Assembly (NCBI GenBank): GCA_027458945.1
Contig: DAIDOU010000061.1
Coordinates: forward strand, 1 to 11,599
Direction: 5' to 3'
DNA length: 11,599 nucleotides
Source: Acidobacteriota bacterium
Lineage (GTDB): Bacteria; Acidobacteriota; Thermoanaerobaculia; Thermoanaerobaculales; Thermoanaerobaculaceae
Shown: positions 5,939 through 11,599 of the stretch, one piece after another
Layout of the letters: each line of letters opens with the position of its first letter
Position numbering within the stretch: position 1 is the first letter of the stretch
Program-made: the position numbers and the translations under genes
Notes under the pieces: generated by a model
The model's database searches: none
The model's input: the letters and a program-made list of their open reading frames with translations, nothing else
What the model was told of the DNA's origin: nothing

Positions 5939-8900
5939 ATGATGAGGAACCTGCGCACGTTGCTGTTCGTCGTTGTGATGGTGTCGGCCGTGGTGCCCGC
6001 TCGTGCCGCCGTCGACGCGCGGCTGATGCAGCAGCCCGCCGTTTCGGCGACGCAGATCGCGTTCATCTATGCCGGCGACGTCTGGGTCGCCCCGAAGTTG
6101 GGCGGGCTCGCACAGCGACTGTCGACGCCGGCCGGCGAGGAGTCGTTCCCGCGTTTCTCGCCGGACGGGAAGTCGATCGCCTTCACCGGGGACTACGACG
6201 GAAACCAGGACATCTACGTGATCCCGGCGGACGGCGGTCTGCCCAGGCGCCTGACGCACAACCCGATGCCCGACCGCGTCGTCAACTGGTACCCGGACGG
6301 GAAGTGGATCCTCATGGCCTCGCCGATGGCCAGCGGCAGCCAGCGCTTCAACCAGCTCTACAAGCTCTCGGCCGACGGCGGCCTCCCCGAGAAGCTCCCC
6401 GTCCCGTACGGCGAGTTCGGTGAGGTCTCGCCGGACGGCAAGACGCTCGCCTACATGCCGAGCAGCCAGGACTTCCGCACCTGGAAGCGGTACCGCGGCG
6501 GGTGGGTGTCCCGCATCTGGCTCTTCGACCTCGCGACCCACGCCGCGACCCAGGTCGGCGACGACAAGGCCAACTACGGCCAACCGATGTGGCACGGCAC
6601 GACGCTCTACTTCCTCTCCGATCGCGATGCCAACAAGCGCAACAACATCTGGGCGTACGACACGCGCAGTGGGCAGATGCGCGAGGTGACGAACTTCACG
6701 GAGTACGACGTCCACTTCCCGTCCGTCGGTCCCGAGGACATCGTGTTCGAGAACGGCGGCCGCCTCTACCTCCTCGACCTCGCCACCGAGAAGACGCGCG
6801 AGGTGAAGATCGAGGTGGTGACCGACCGCGCGACGCTGAAGCCGCGGCTCGAGAAGGTCGCGGACCTGATCGAGGACGCGGGCGTTTCGCCCTCCGGCAA
6901 GCGGGTCGTCTTCGAGGCGCGCGGCGACGTGTTCTCCGTCCCGGCCGAGCACGGGCCGACGTTCGACCTGACCCGCAGCTCGGGGATCGCCGAGCGTTTC
7001 CCGGCGTGGTCGCCCGACGGCAAGCTGATCGCCTACTGGAGCGACCGCTCGGGCGAGTACCAGCTCACGGTTCGCAACGCCGACGGCTCGGGCGAGGAGC
7101 GCACCGTCACCCACCTCGGCCCCGGCTTCCGCTACCGCATCTTCTGGTCGCCGGACTCGAGCAAGGTCGTGTTCGCCGACCAAACGCAGGACATCAACGT
7201 GTGCGACGTCGCGACCGGCGCGGTGAGGCGCATGGACAAGGGCCTGTACATGTTCGAGGGTGAGCTCGAGGGCTTCGTGCCGGGCTGGTCGGCCGACTCG
7301 CGCTGGGTGGCGTTCGCGCGCGACCTCGGCAACCGGAGCGGAGCGATCTTCGTCTACGACACGAAGGAGAGCGCGCTCCACCAGGTGACCTCCGGGTTCT
7401 ACAACGACTCGAGCCCGGCGTTCGACCCCGACGGCAAGTACCTCTACTACGTGTCCGGACGCACCTTCCATCCCGCGTACGGCACCGACGCGACCTGGAT
7501 CTACGCCAACACCGACAACCTCATGGCCGTGCCGCTGCGGGCCGACGTGCCGTCGCCGCTGGCGCCGCGCAACGACGTCGAGGAGGGGAAGAAGGACGAG
7601 GCCAAGAACGACCAGGCCAAGAAGGCCGAGAACGGGAAGGACGATAAGGCCGGGGCCGAGAAGGCCGACGCGAAGGCGGAGAAGCCGGCCAAGCCGCAAC
7701 CGGTGGCGATCGACCTGGCCGGGTTCGAGGCGCGGGCCGTGATCCTGCCGCCGAAGGCGGGCCGTTACGCCGACTTGCAGGCGCTCTCCGGCAAGCTCTT
7801 CTACCGCCGCCTGCCGCGCACCGGCTCTGGCGAGGAGAAGAGCCCGGTCGTCTTCTACGACCTCAAGGAGCGCGAGGAGAAGACGGTGGTGCCCGAGGCG
7901 ACCGCGTTCGAGATCGCGGCCGGCGGCGGCAAGATCCTGGTCGTGGACAAGAAGACGTTCGCGCTCGTCGACCCCAAGCCCGACCAGAAGCTCGACAAAA
8001 AGGTCGCCACCGACACGCTCGAGATGACCGTCGACCCGGCCGCCGAGTGGCGCCAGATCTTCACCGACGCCTGGCGCTTCGAGCGCGACTTCTTCTACGA
8101 CCCGGGGATGCACGGCGTCGACTGGAACGCGATGCGCACCCGCTACGGCGCGTTGCTCGACGCCTGCGTGACCCGCGACGACGTGAACTTCGTCATCGGC
8201 GAGCTCATCGCCGAGCTCAACTCGTCGCACACGTACCGCGGCGGCGGCGACGTCGAGAAGCCGGCACGGCGTGGCGTCGGGATGCTGGGGGCGGACTTCG
8301 CGCTCGAGAACGGGGCGTACAGGATCACGAAGATCTACCACGGGGCGCCGTGGGACGTCGAGGACCGCTCGCCGCTGGGCGCGCCCGGCGTGAACGTCAA
8401 GGAAGGCGATTACCTGCTCGCGGTCAACGGTGCGCCGGTGGACGTCAGGCAGGATCCCTGGGCGGCGTTCGACGGCCTGGCGGACGACGACGTGATGCTC
8501 ACCGTCAACGACAAGCCGACCACGGTCGGGGCCAGGCAGGTGCTCGTCAAGACGATGAAGAGCGAGGCCCGGCTGCGCAACCTGGCGTGGATCGACGCCA
8601 ACCGGATGAAGGTCGAGAAGGCGACCGGCGGGCGGGTCGGCTACATCTACGTGCCCGACACCGGCAGGGGCGGGCAGGACGAGCTGTATCGCCAGTTCAT
8701 GGGCCAGCTCGGCAAGGACGGCCTGATCATCGACGAGCGGTTCAACTCCGGCGGTCAGATCCCCGACCGCTTCATCGAGTTGCTCAACCGTCCGATCACC
8801 AACTTCTGGGCCGTGCGCGACGGCAAGGACTGGCAGTGGCCGTCGGCCGCGATCCCGGGCCCGAAGGTGATGCTCATCAACGGCTGGAGCGGCTCCGGCG

Positions 8901-9238
8901 GCGACGCGTTCCCGCTCTACTTCCGCATGGCGCACCTCGGGCCGCTGGTCGGGATGCGCACCTGGGGCGGGCTGATCGGGATCTCGGGCGCCCCGCCTCT
9001 GATCGACGGCGGCTCGGTCACGGTGCCGACGTTCGGCATCTACTCGACCGAGGGGAAGTGGATTGTCGAGGGGCACGGCGTCGACCCGGACATCCGGGTG
9101 GTGGACGATCCGGCGAAGATGTGGGACGGCGGCGACCCGCAGCTCGACCGGGCGATCGAGGAGGTCACGCGCCTGCTCGAGGAGCACCCGCCGGTGGCGC
9201 CGCACCGCCCGGCGTACGAGAACCGCTCGGGGGTGTAG
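5939..9238 (+). CDS. Secreted tricorn protease homologue (S41 family, beta-propellers + PDZ)
   Basis: Large serine peptidase probably degrading peptides in the periplasm. It has 1099 residues, signal peptide 1-24 (positive MMRNLR, hydrophobic core, ARA cleavage-like site), then propeller blades with repeated FSPDGK/WSPDGK motifs (~30-545), PDZ-like domain ~775-870, and the S41 core. The catalytic tetrad is visible: S763-H764 (NSSHTY), nucleophile S986 (GWSGSGGDAF) and E1044 (WIVEGHGVDPD). The S986-E1044 spacing of 58 equals that of Thermoplasma tricorn S965-E1023. Residue 987 is Gly where tricorn has Asp966. A Lys/Glu/Ala/Asp-rich insert (548-587) of low complexity lies between the propeller region and the C-terminal half. 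ATG at 5939 has GAGGGAGGG upstream; a second ATG follows directly. Alternative name: PD40/TolB-like peptidase. Specificity unknown. Confidence 0.95.
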   Translation: MMRNLRTLLFVVVMVSAVVPARAAVDARLMQQPAVSATQIAFIYAGDVWVAPKLGGLAQRLSTPAGEESFPRFSPDGKSIAFTGDYDGNQDIYVIPADGGLPRRLTHNPMPDRVVNWYPDGKWILMASPMASGSQRFNQLYKLSADGGLPEKLPVPYGEFGEVSPDGKTLAYMPSSQDFRTWKRYRGGWVSRIWLFDLATHAATQVGDDKANYGQPMWHGTTLYFLSDRDANKRNNIWAYDTRSGQMREVTNFTEYDVHFPSVGPEDIVFENGGRLYLLDLATEKTREVKIEVVTDRATLKPRLEKVADLIEDAGVSPSGKRVVFEARGDVFSVPAEHGPTFDLTRSSGIAERFPAWSPDGKLIAYWSDRSGEYQLTVRNADGSGEERTVTHLGPGFRYRIFWSPDSSKVVFADQTQDINVCDVATGAVRRMDKGLYMFEGELEGFVPGWSADSRWVAFARDLGNRSGAIFVYDTKESALHQVTSGFYNDSSPAFDPDGKYLYYVSGRTFHPAYGTDATWIYANTDNLMAVPLRADVPSPLAPRNDVEEGKKDEAKNDQAKKAENGKDDKAGAEKADAKAEKPAKPQPVAIDLAGFEARAVILPPKAGRYADLQALSGKLFYRRLPRTGSGEEKSPVVFYDLKEREEKTVVPEATAFEIAAGGGKILVVDKKTFALVDPKPDQKLDKKVATDTLEMTVDPAAEWRQIFTDAWRFERDFFYDPGMHGVDWNAMRTRYGALLDACVTRDDVNFVIGELIAELNSSHTYRGGGDVEKPARRGVGMLGADFALENGAYRITKIYHGAPWDVEDRSPLGAPGVNVKEGDYLLAVNGAPVDVRQDPWAAFDGLADDDVMLTVNDKPTTVGARQVLVKTMKSEARLRNLAWIDANRMKVEKATGGRVGYIYVPDTGRGGQDELYRQFMGQLGKDGLIIDERFNSGGQIPDRFIELLNRPITNFWAVRDGKDWQWPSAAIPGPKVMLINGWSGSGGDAFPLYFRMAHLGPLVGMRTWGGLIGISGAPPLIDGGSVTVPTFGIYSTEGKWIVEGHGVDPDIRVVDDPAKMWDGGDPQLDRAIEEVTRLLEEHPPVAPHRPAYENRSGV

Positions 9239-9262
9239 ACCTCGTGTCGAGGGAGCACGGGA

Positions 9263-9360
9263 GTGAGGAGCTCGGAGTGAAGAGTGCAGAGGGAGAGGCG
9301 TCAAAGGGAAGAGGGTAAAGGGCAAAGGAACGACGGGCAGAGGAGCAGGGGAGCAGAGGG
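9263..9360. repeat. Purine-rich short-period tandem repeats (two 7-bp runs and one 8-bp run)
   Basis: Three successive runs follow the protease gene. Run 1, 9263-9297, has five 7-bp units (GTGAGGA, GCTCGGA, GTGAAGA, GTGCAGA, GGGAGAG). Run 2, 9301-9328, has four 7-bp units ending in AGG (TCAAAGG, GAAGAGG, GTAAAGG, GCAAAGG). Run 3, 9337-9360, has three 8-bp units (GCAGAGGA, GCAGGGGA, GCAGAGGG). The strand is almost entirely purine. CTGCTCCT at 9385-9392 is an inverted match to run 3. No gene is visible in 9239-9484. Confidence 0.85.
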
Positions 9361-9446
9361 GCGTCAAAATGGTCTTTCTCTAATCTGCTCCTCAGCCCGA
9401 CTGCCTGCACGTTCCGGCCACCCACGACCCGCCTCGTCGTTTCTCC

Positions 9447-9481
9447 GAGCCCCGAGCCCCGAACCCCGAGCCCCGAGCCCC
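9447..9481. repeat. Five tandem GAGCCCC heptamers
   Basis: Five contiguous 7-bp units, GAGCCCC x2, GAACCCC, GAGCCCC x2, with a single substitution in the middle unit. The array ends 3 nt before the -35 box of the promoter at 9485-9513, so its length or protein occupancy could affect that promoter. It is the same period as the arrays at 2073-2220 and 9263-9328 but a different sequence. Confidence 0.95.
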
Positions 9482-9484
9482 GGT

Positions 9485-9513
9485 TTGACCGGCGCGAGCG
9501 CGACGCGTATACA
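9485..9513 (+). promoter_or_regulatory. Sigma-70-like promoter giving a leaderless mRNA
   Basis: TTGACC (9485-9490), a 17-bp spacer, then TATACA (9508-9513). The GTG start at 9520 lies 6 nt after the -10 hexamer, just where transcription would be expected to begin, so the mRNA would have essentially no 5' leader. No Shine-Dalgarno exists between promoter and GTG, in keeping with this. Confidence 0.7.
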
Positions 9514-9519
9514 GGCGGC

Positions 9520-10299
9520 GTGCCTTCGGCGACACGTGGTTTTCGGGGCTCGGTCGAGTTCACGCTCGCCTCTCTGGTGGTGAGCGCCATCCCCGAGCGG
9601 GCGAAGCGGGATGGATGGGTGGCCGAGTACGCCTCGCCGGCGGCGCACGTCGTCGCCGGCTGGGTGGAGGCGCTCGCCTCGGCGGCGCTGTTCGTGGTGG
9701 GGCTCCTGCGCTACGTCGCCGGCTTCAACCGGGGGGCCGGCTGGACGTACGTGGTGCATCGGCCCACGCTCACCTACGGCGACTTCTTCGGGGTGGGGGC
9801 GCTCGGGTACCTGAGCTATCTGCTGACGCCGGTCGCGTGGCTGGCGGTGTACTGCTTCGGTGAGGGGATCGTGCGCGCGCTCGACGCCGCGTTCTCGCAG
9901 CGGATGCTCGGGATCGCGCTGGTCGTGCTGCCTTGGCGCGCCCTCGAGGCGGCGAGGCGGGGCCGCGAGCGCGCGCGGCTGGCGAGGCGGCTGGGGCCCG
10001 AGCGCCCCGACGAGGTCATCGCCTGGGAGGGCTCCGCGGTGGCGCTGACCGTGCTCGCCAGCCGGCGGAAGCCGTGGGCGCCTCACCAGGTGATCCGCTA
10101 CGGCGACGGGTTCTTCCGCCTGCTCGGCGTGACGGCGGCGCGCCAGGGGGGGCACGAGGCGTTCCGCTACGACTTCGGCCATCTCGAGCCGCGGGAAGTC
10201 ATCCGCGGCGCCGTGCTCGAGTACACGCCGGGTGGGCGCCCGGCCGTGGCGAGCGCCGCGGAGAGCGCGACGCCTCCCGAGGCGCACGGTCGCACCTAG
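9520..10299 (+). CDS. Unrecognised membrane protein
   Basis: 259 residues, family not recognised. The N-terminal half has hydrophobic stretches near 43-66 (AHVVAGWVEALASAALFVVG), 88-114 (GVGALGYLSYLLTPVAWLAVYCFG) and 128-142 (MLGIALVVLPW). An Arg-rich segment (AARRGRERARLARRLG, ~144-160) follows, then a soluble C-terminal ~95 residues containing KPWAPHQVIRYGDGFFRLLG and GHEAFRYDFGHLEPREVIRG. This suggests an inner-membrane protein with a cytosolic tail. The GTG at 9520 is preferred because a strong promoter lies at 9485-9513 and coding-like composition starts there; the gene would be read from a leaderless transcript. The TAG stop is shared with the first base of the palindromic element at 10299-10476, so the C-terminus or stop may have been altered by its arrival. 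Monocistronic. No function is proposed. Confidence 0.8.
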   Translation: MPSATRGFRGSVEFTLASLVVSAIPERAKRDGWVAEYASPAAHVVAGWVEALASAALFVVGLLRYVAGFNRGAGWTYVVHRPTLTYGDFFGVGALGYLSYLLTPVAWLAVYCFGEGIVRALDAAFSQRMLGIALVVLPWRALEAARRGRERARLARRLGPERPDEVIAWEGSAVALTVLASRRKPWAPHQVIRYGDGFFRLLGVTAARQGGHEAFRYDFGHLEPREVIRGAVLEYTPGGRPAVASAAESATPPEAHGRT

Positions 10300-10476
10300 G
10301 AGCCTGTCGCGCATAGCGACGAAAGCGAGGGTCGCGTTGGCGCCCGCTGGCAAGGCGGACACGCGAAATGCCCGCAGACGTAGCTGTAGCCTACGTCGAG
10401 GACATTTCGCGCCGGCCAACGCAGCCGGCGGGATGCCAGCGCGAGCCGCAGCCGGAGTCTATGCGCGACAGGCTCC
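10299..10476. mobile_element. 178-bp near-palindromic MITE-like element with 17-bp terminal inverted repeats
   Basis: The ends are perfect 17-bp inverted repeats: GGAGCCTGTCGCGCATA at 10299-10315 and its complement at 10460-10476. Inside is a centred hairpin: CGCGAAATG (10362-10370) pairs with CATTTCGCG (10403-10411) and ACGTAG (10378-10383) with CTACGT (10391-10396) around a 7-nt loop. The flanks between (TCGCGTTGGC...CCGCTGGC against TCGCGCTGGC...CCGCCGGC) also align as imperfect inverted repeats, so nearly the whole element can fold as one long hairpin. It has no convincing gene and no obvious target-site duplication. The form suggests a miniature inverted-repeat element or a large palindromic dispersed repeat. 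As RNA it could end transcripts of the upstream gene. Confidence 0.8.
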
Positions 10477-10515
10477 AAGCACGACCGATCAGGAGCGGTG
10501 GCGGCCGTCAAGCCG

Positions 10516-10538
10516 ACGGGCCGCTCGCGGCGGCCCGT
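10516..10538. other. Perfect 9-bp GC stem-loop beside the tRNA fragment
   Basis: ACGGGCCGC (10516-10524), loop TCGCG, GCGGCCCGT (10530-10538). It lies 17 bp beyond the CCA end of the tRNA-Ala fragment, where the terminator of the original tRNA gene would be expected on the minus strand. No T-run follows on either strand, so the terminator role is only suggested by position. Confidence 0.4.
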
Positions 10539-10555
10539 GAGGAGTTGAAATCGGT

Positions 10556-10600
10556 TGGTGGAGCCGAGGAGGTTCGAACTCCCGACCTCTAGAGTGCGAT
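10556..10600 (-). other. 3' fragment of tRNA-Ala(CGC): putative attachment site of an integrative element
   Basis: Read on the minus strand from 10600 this is an anticodon loop ATCGCAC (T33, anticodon CGC, A37), the 3' anticodon-stem strand TCTAG and variable loop AGGTC. Then come T-stem GGGAG, T-loop TTCGAAC, T-stem CTCCT, acceptor strand CGGCTCC, discriminator A and encoded CCA at 10558-10556. U70 in the acceptor strand fits the G3-U70 alanine identity pair. The 5' half is absent: bases beyond 10600 cannot pair with TCTAG and no D-arm is found to the right. A tRNA 3' end cut at the anticodon loop is the classic displaced copy left by a tyrosine-integrase element. In this orientation the element lies to the right and the rebuilt complete tRNA should lie at its far end. 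Confidence 0.78.
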
Positions 10601-10684
10601 GTTGAAAGCCCGTTTTCGCAGTGTTACCGCGCGGTGCGGGCGCGTGCCGAGTCCGGCTTGCTGCTACCTTGCTTTTCCGGTCGC

Positions 10685-10725
10685 TCGGTGCGAGATTGGT
10701 ACCGACGATGACCGATCCTTACCGA
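10685..10725. repeat. ACCGA direct repeats phased at 10 bp, with one inverted copy
   Basis: ACCGA occurs at 10701-10705, 10711-10715 and 10721-10725, exactly 10 bp apart, with the complement TCGGT at 10685-10689. Sites one helical turn apart suggest cooperative binding of a protein on one face, such as integrase arm-type sites or a regulator of the gene at 10763. They lie about 100 bp inside the putative att junction. Confidence 0.6.
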
Positions 10726-10729
10726 GCCG

Positions 10730-10757
10730 TTTCGGGCGTGAAAAACCCGTCCCGAAA
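10730..10757. other. Inverted repeat TTTCGGG/CCCGAAA before the orphan gene
   Basis: TTTCGGG (10730-10736) and CCCGAAA (10751-10757) are perfect 7-bp complements with a 14-nt loop. The right arm ends 5 nt before the GTG at 10763, so a hairpin in the mRNA or a bound protein could limit expression of that gene. It could also mean the true start codon is farther downstream. Confidence 0.4.
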
Positions 10758-10762
10758 AACGA

Positions 10763-11419
10763 GTGGCAGTCAAAGTGACGGACTGGCACAGCATGGTTAG
10801 ACGAGCGTCACAGCGCCCGCGGACCCTCGGGGATTGGGGGTTGTCGGGCCTCGAGGACGGCGACCAGCGCGGCCCCTACATCTTCGATCGCATCGATGGG
10901 ATGACGAGCATCCCCGACCTACGGGAGCTGTGGCGTTCGGTTGCCGTCGTGCTGCACGCTGCCGAGCCCTTGTCGTGGCCCTTCGCCGAGGGCGAGCCCC
11001 CAATCGAAGAGGCGCGGCGGGCCGTTTACCTCCTGGTGCGCTTCGTCCTAGCCCACCAGTCCGACGGCGCTCCCGATTTCGAACCGCTGGCGCTGATAGC
11101 TGAGCTGAGGCAACAGCACGAGGCGCGGTGTGCGCGGGCGCGGCGGGACGACGACTGCGAACGCCGCACAATGGGCGGGCTTCTACGCTACGGGGGCGAA
11201 CGCGGCATCGCGTGGCGCAGGCAGCGCGACGAACTCGTGTACGCGGCAGACCGGAAGCTCAGGCTGAGCGACCCCACCACGCCGCAAGCAGAGCGATGCA
11301 GGCGGATCGCGGACTGGTGGAACGCGTCGATGGCAAACAGACGGTTACGGCCGGCTCCGCCCGGCGTTAAGGCACCGCTCTCGGCGCGGAACGTCCTGCG
11401 CATTCTCACGCAAGTCTAG
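10763..11419 (+). CDS. Hypothetical protein of the putative island
   Basis: 218 residues from the GTG at 10763; alternative starts are the GTG at 10775 and the ATG at 10793, and none has a clear Shine-Dalgarno. No family recognised. It appears soluble: no membrane segment or signal peptide, rich in Arg, with WPF, RRAVYLLVRFVLAH and ALIAELRQQHEARCARARRDDD as helical stretches. The last ~40 residues (RCRRIADWWNAS, then PLSARNVLRIL) faintly resemble the end of a helix-turn-helix or recombinase-type domain, where a replication or recombination protein often ends in a Val-x-Arg-Ile-Leu helix; this is a weak impression only. It is the first gene inside the junction, followed by an operator-like palindrome 5 bp after its stop. 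Coding status rests on the long open frame, plausible amino-acid composition and position. Confidence 0.65.
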   Translation: MAVKVTDWHSMVRRASQRPRTLGDWGLSGLEDGDQRGPYIFDRIDGMTSIPDLRELWRSVAVVLHAAEPLSWPFAEGEPPIEEARRAVYLLVRFVLAHQSDGAPDFEPLALIAELRQQHEARCARARRDDDCERRTMGGLLRYGGERGIAWRRQRDELVYAADRKLRLSDPTTPQAERCRRIADWWNASMANRRLRPAPPGVKAPLSARNVLRILTQV

Positions 11420-11423
11420 CGTT

Positions 11424-11444
11424 TACACTAGCTCAGCTAGTGTA
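11424..11444. promoter_or_regulatory. 21-bp near-perfect palindrome, probable operator
   Basis: Arms TACACTAGCT (11424-11433) and AGCTAGTGTA (11435-11444) are exact complements around a central C. The site ends 9 bp upstream of the -35 box at 11454 and overlaps an alternative promoter-like pair, TTTACA (11422-11427) and TATAAG (11443-11448) with 15-bp spacing. The symmetry suits a dimeric helix-turn-helix repressor. The bound protein is unknown; the gene starting at 11488 is one candidate for autoregulation. Confidence 0.7.
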
Positions 11445-11453
11445 TAAGTATCC

Positions 11454-11481
11454 TTGACACAGTACCTTACGGGTCTAGGCT
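11454..11481 (+). promoter_or_regulatory. Sigma-70-like promoter, leaderless arrangement
   Basis: A perfect TTGACA (11454-11459), a 16-bp spacer and TAGGCT (11476-11481, TAnnnT pattern). The ATG at 11488 begins 6 nt after the -10 box, so transcription would begin at or beside the start codon. This is the same geometry as at 9485-9520. No Shine-Dalgarno is present. Confidence 0.7.
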
Positions 11482-11487
11482 TGGCGC

Positions 11488-11599
11488 ATGGTGAACGCGA
11501 CCCCCGTCCTGCTCGACCCGATCGGCACCGCCGAGCTGCTCGACTCGCTCCTACCGCCCCGACCGGATGGGCGGCACCGCGACCGCCGCGACGCCTACC
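11488..11599 (+). CDS. N-terminus of an unidentified island gene (3'-truncated)
   Basis: An open frame of 37 codons runs off the window. It begins MVNATPVLLDPIGTAELLDS, then has a Pro/Arg-rich stretch (LLPPRPDGRHRDRRDAY). The start is supported by the promoter at 11454-11481 and the operator-like palindrome at 11424-11444. LLDPIGTAELLDS recalls the beginning of small excisionase/AlpA-type helix-turn-helix proteins, but too little is visible to assign a family, and the second part does not look like their recognition helix. A GTG at codon 2 is an alternative start. Confidence 0.55.
   Translation, partial: MVNATPVLLDPIGTAELLDSLLPPRPDGRHRDRRDAY

Larger units (their letters stand above)
10601..11599 (+). 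mobile_element. Left end of a putative tRNA-Ala-integrated genomic island (continues past window)
   Basis: Boundary inferred from the tRNA-Ala 3' fragment at 10556-10600. The segment differs from the chromosomal part: an orphan gene, phased short repeats near the end, an operator-like palindrome and a consensus promoter, and by eye it is less G+C-rich than the genes to the left. No integrase, plasmid or phage hallmark gene lies within the window, so the nature of the element (prophage, ICE, satellite) is open. Confidence 0.5.

Noticed and set aside
9239..9252. Terminator after the protease gene (CCTCG-TGT-CGAGG)
   Set aside because: Only a 5-bp stem with no T-tract; too weak to call.
5837..9367. 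An 1176-codon open frame antisense to the protease
   Set aside because: Long antisense frames are expected opposite strongly GC-biased codons. The product has no motif, is monotonously Val/Arg/Asp-rich, and the sense strand encodes a complete recognisable protease.
10232..10592. Small open frames across the palindromic element and stem-loop
   Set aside because: They cross the terminal inverted repeats and the tRNA fragment, have no start signals, and their composition is that of non-coding GC-rich DNA.
10556..10762. A complete tRNA-Ala interrupted by an intron
   Set aside because: No 5' half (acceptor strand, D-arm, CTAGA anticodon stem) is found on the minus strand to the right within the visible interval, and the bases next to the loop do not look like intron splice boundaries. 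A displaced att copy is simpler.

Overview
The window is high-GC bacterial chromosome, G+C rich throughout by eye. A tricorn-type S41 protease homologue, an ECF sigma/anti-sigma pair, a catabolic-type glutamate dehydrogenase and repeat-filled intergenic regions together resemble Acidobacteriota (for example Thermoanaerobaculia-like) or a similar soil/sediment lineage. That placement is inference; no marker gene is present.

Layout. (1) 2-814 (+): a 5'-truncated D-2-hydroxyacid dehydrogenase, overlapping tail-to-tail with (2) 777-2042 (-): a CNNM/CBS-pair/CorC_HlyC membrane transporter. (3) 2043-2373: a gene-free stretch holding 7-bp-phased tandem repeats, an inverted copy of the same unit and a GC-rich stem-loop. 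(4) 2374-3657 (-): glutamate dehydrogenase with a good promoter and Shine-Dalgarno site. (5) 3882-5802 (+): a tight three-gene operon of ECF sigma factor, zinc-binding anti-sigma membrane protein and a bactofilin-like/membrane fusion protein, joined by two 4-bp GTGA overlaps. (6) 5939-9238 (+): a 1099-residue secreted tricorn-like protease with an intact catalytic tetrad. (7) 9239-9484: more short-period tandem repeats of several unrelated sequences. (8) 9520-10299 (+): an unrecognised membrane protein with a textbook promoter placed so that its mRNA would be leaderless.

The right end changes character. A 178-bp near-palindromic, MITE-like element (10299-10476) starts inside the stop codon of the membrane protein gene. 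Next, 10556-10600 (-) is a 3' fragment of a tRNA-Ala gene running from the anticodon loop (CGC) to the encoded CCA, and the sequence beyond it is not tRNA. This is the expected signature of one attachment site of an integrative element. The material to its right (10601-11599 and beyond) would then be the element: ACCGA repeats phased at 10 bp, an orphan 218-residue gene, a 21-bp operator-like palindrome, a consensus-like promoter and the first 37 codons of another gene.

The left and central genes read as ordinary chromosomal housekeeping, stress-response and proteolysis functions. The most interesting material is the phased repeat family, the palindromic element and the tRNA-anchored junction with its regulatory sites.
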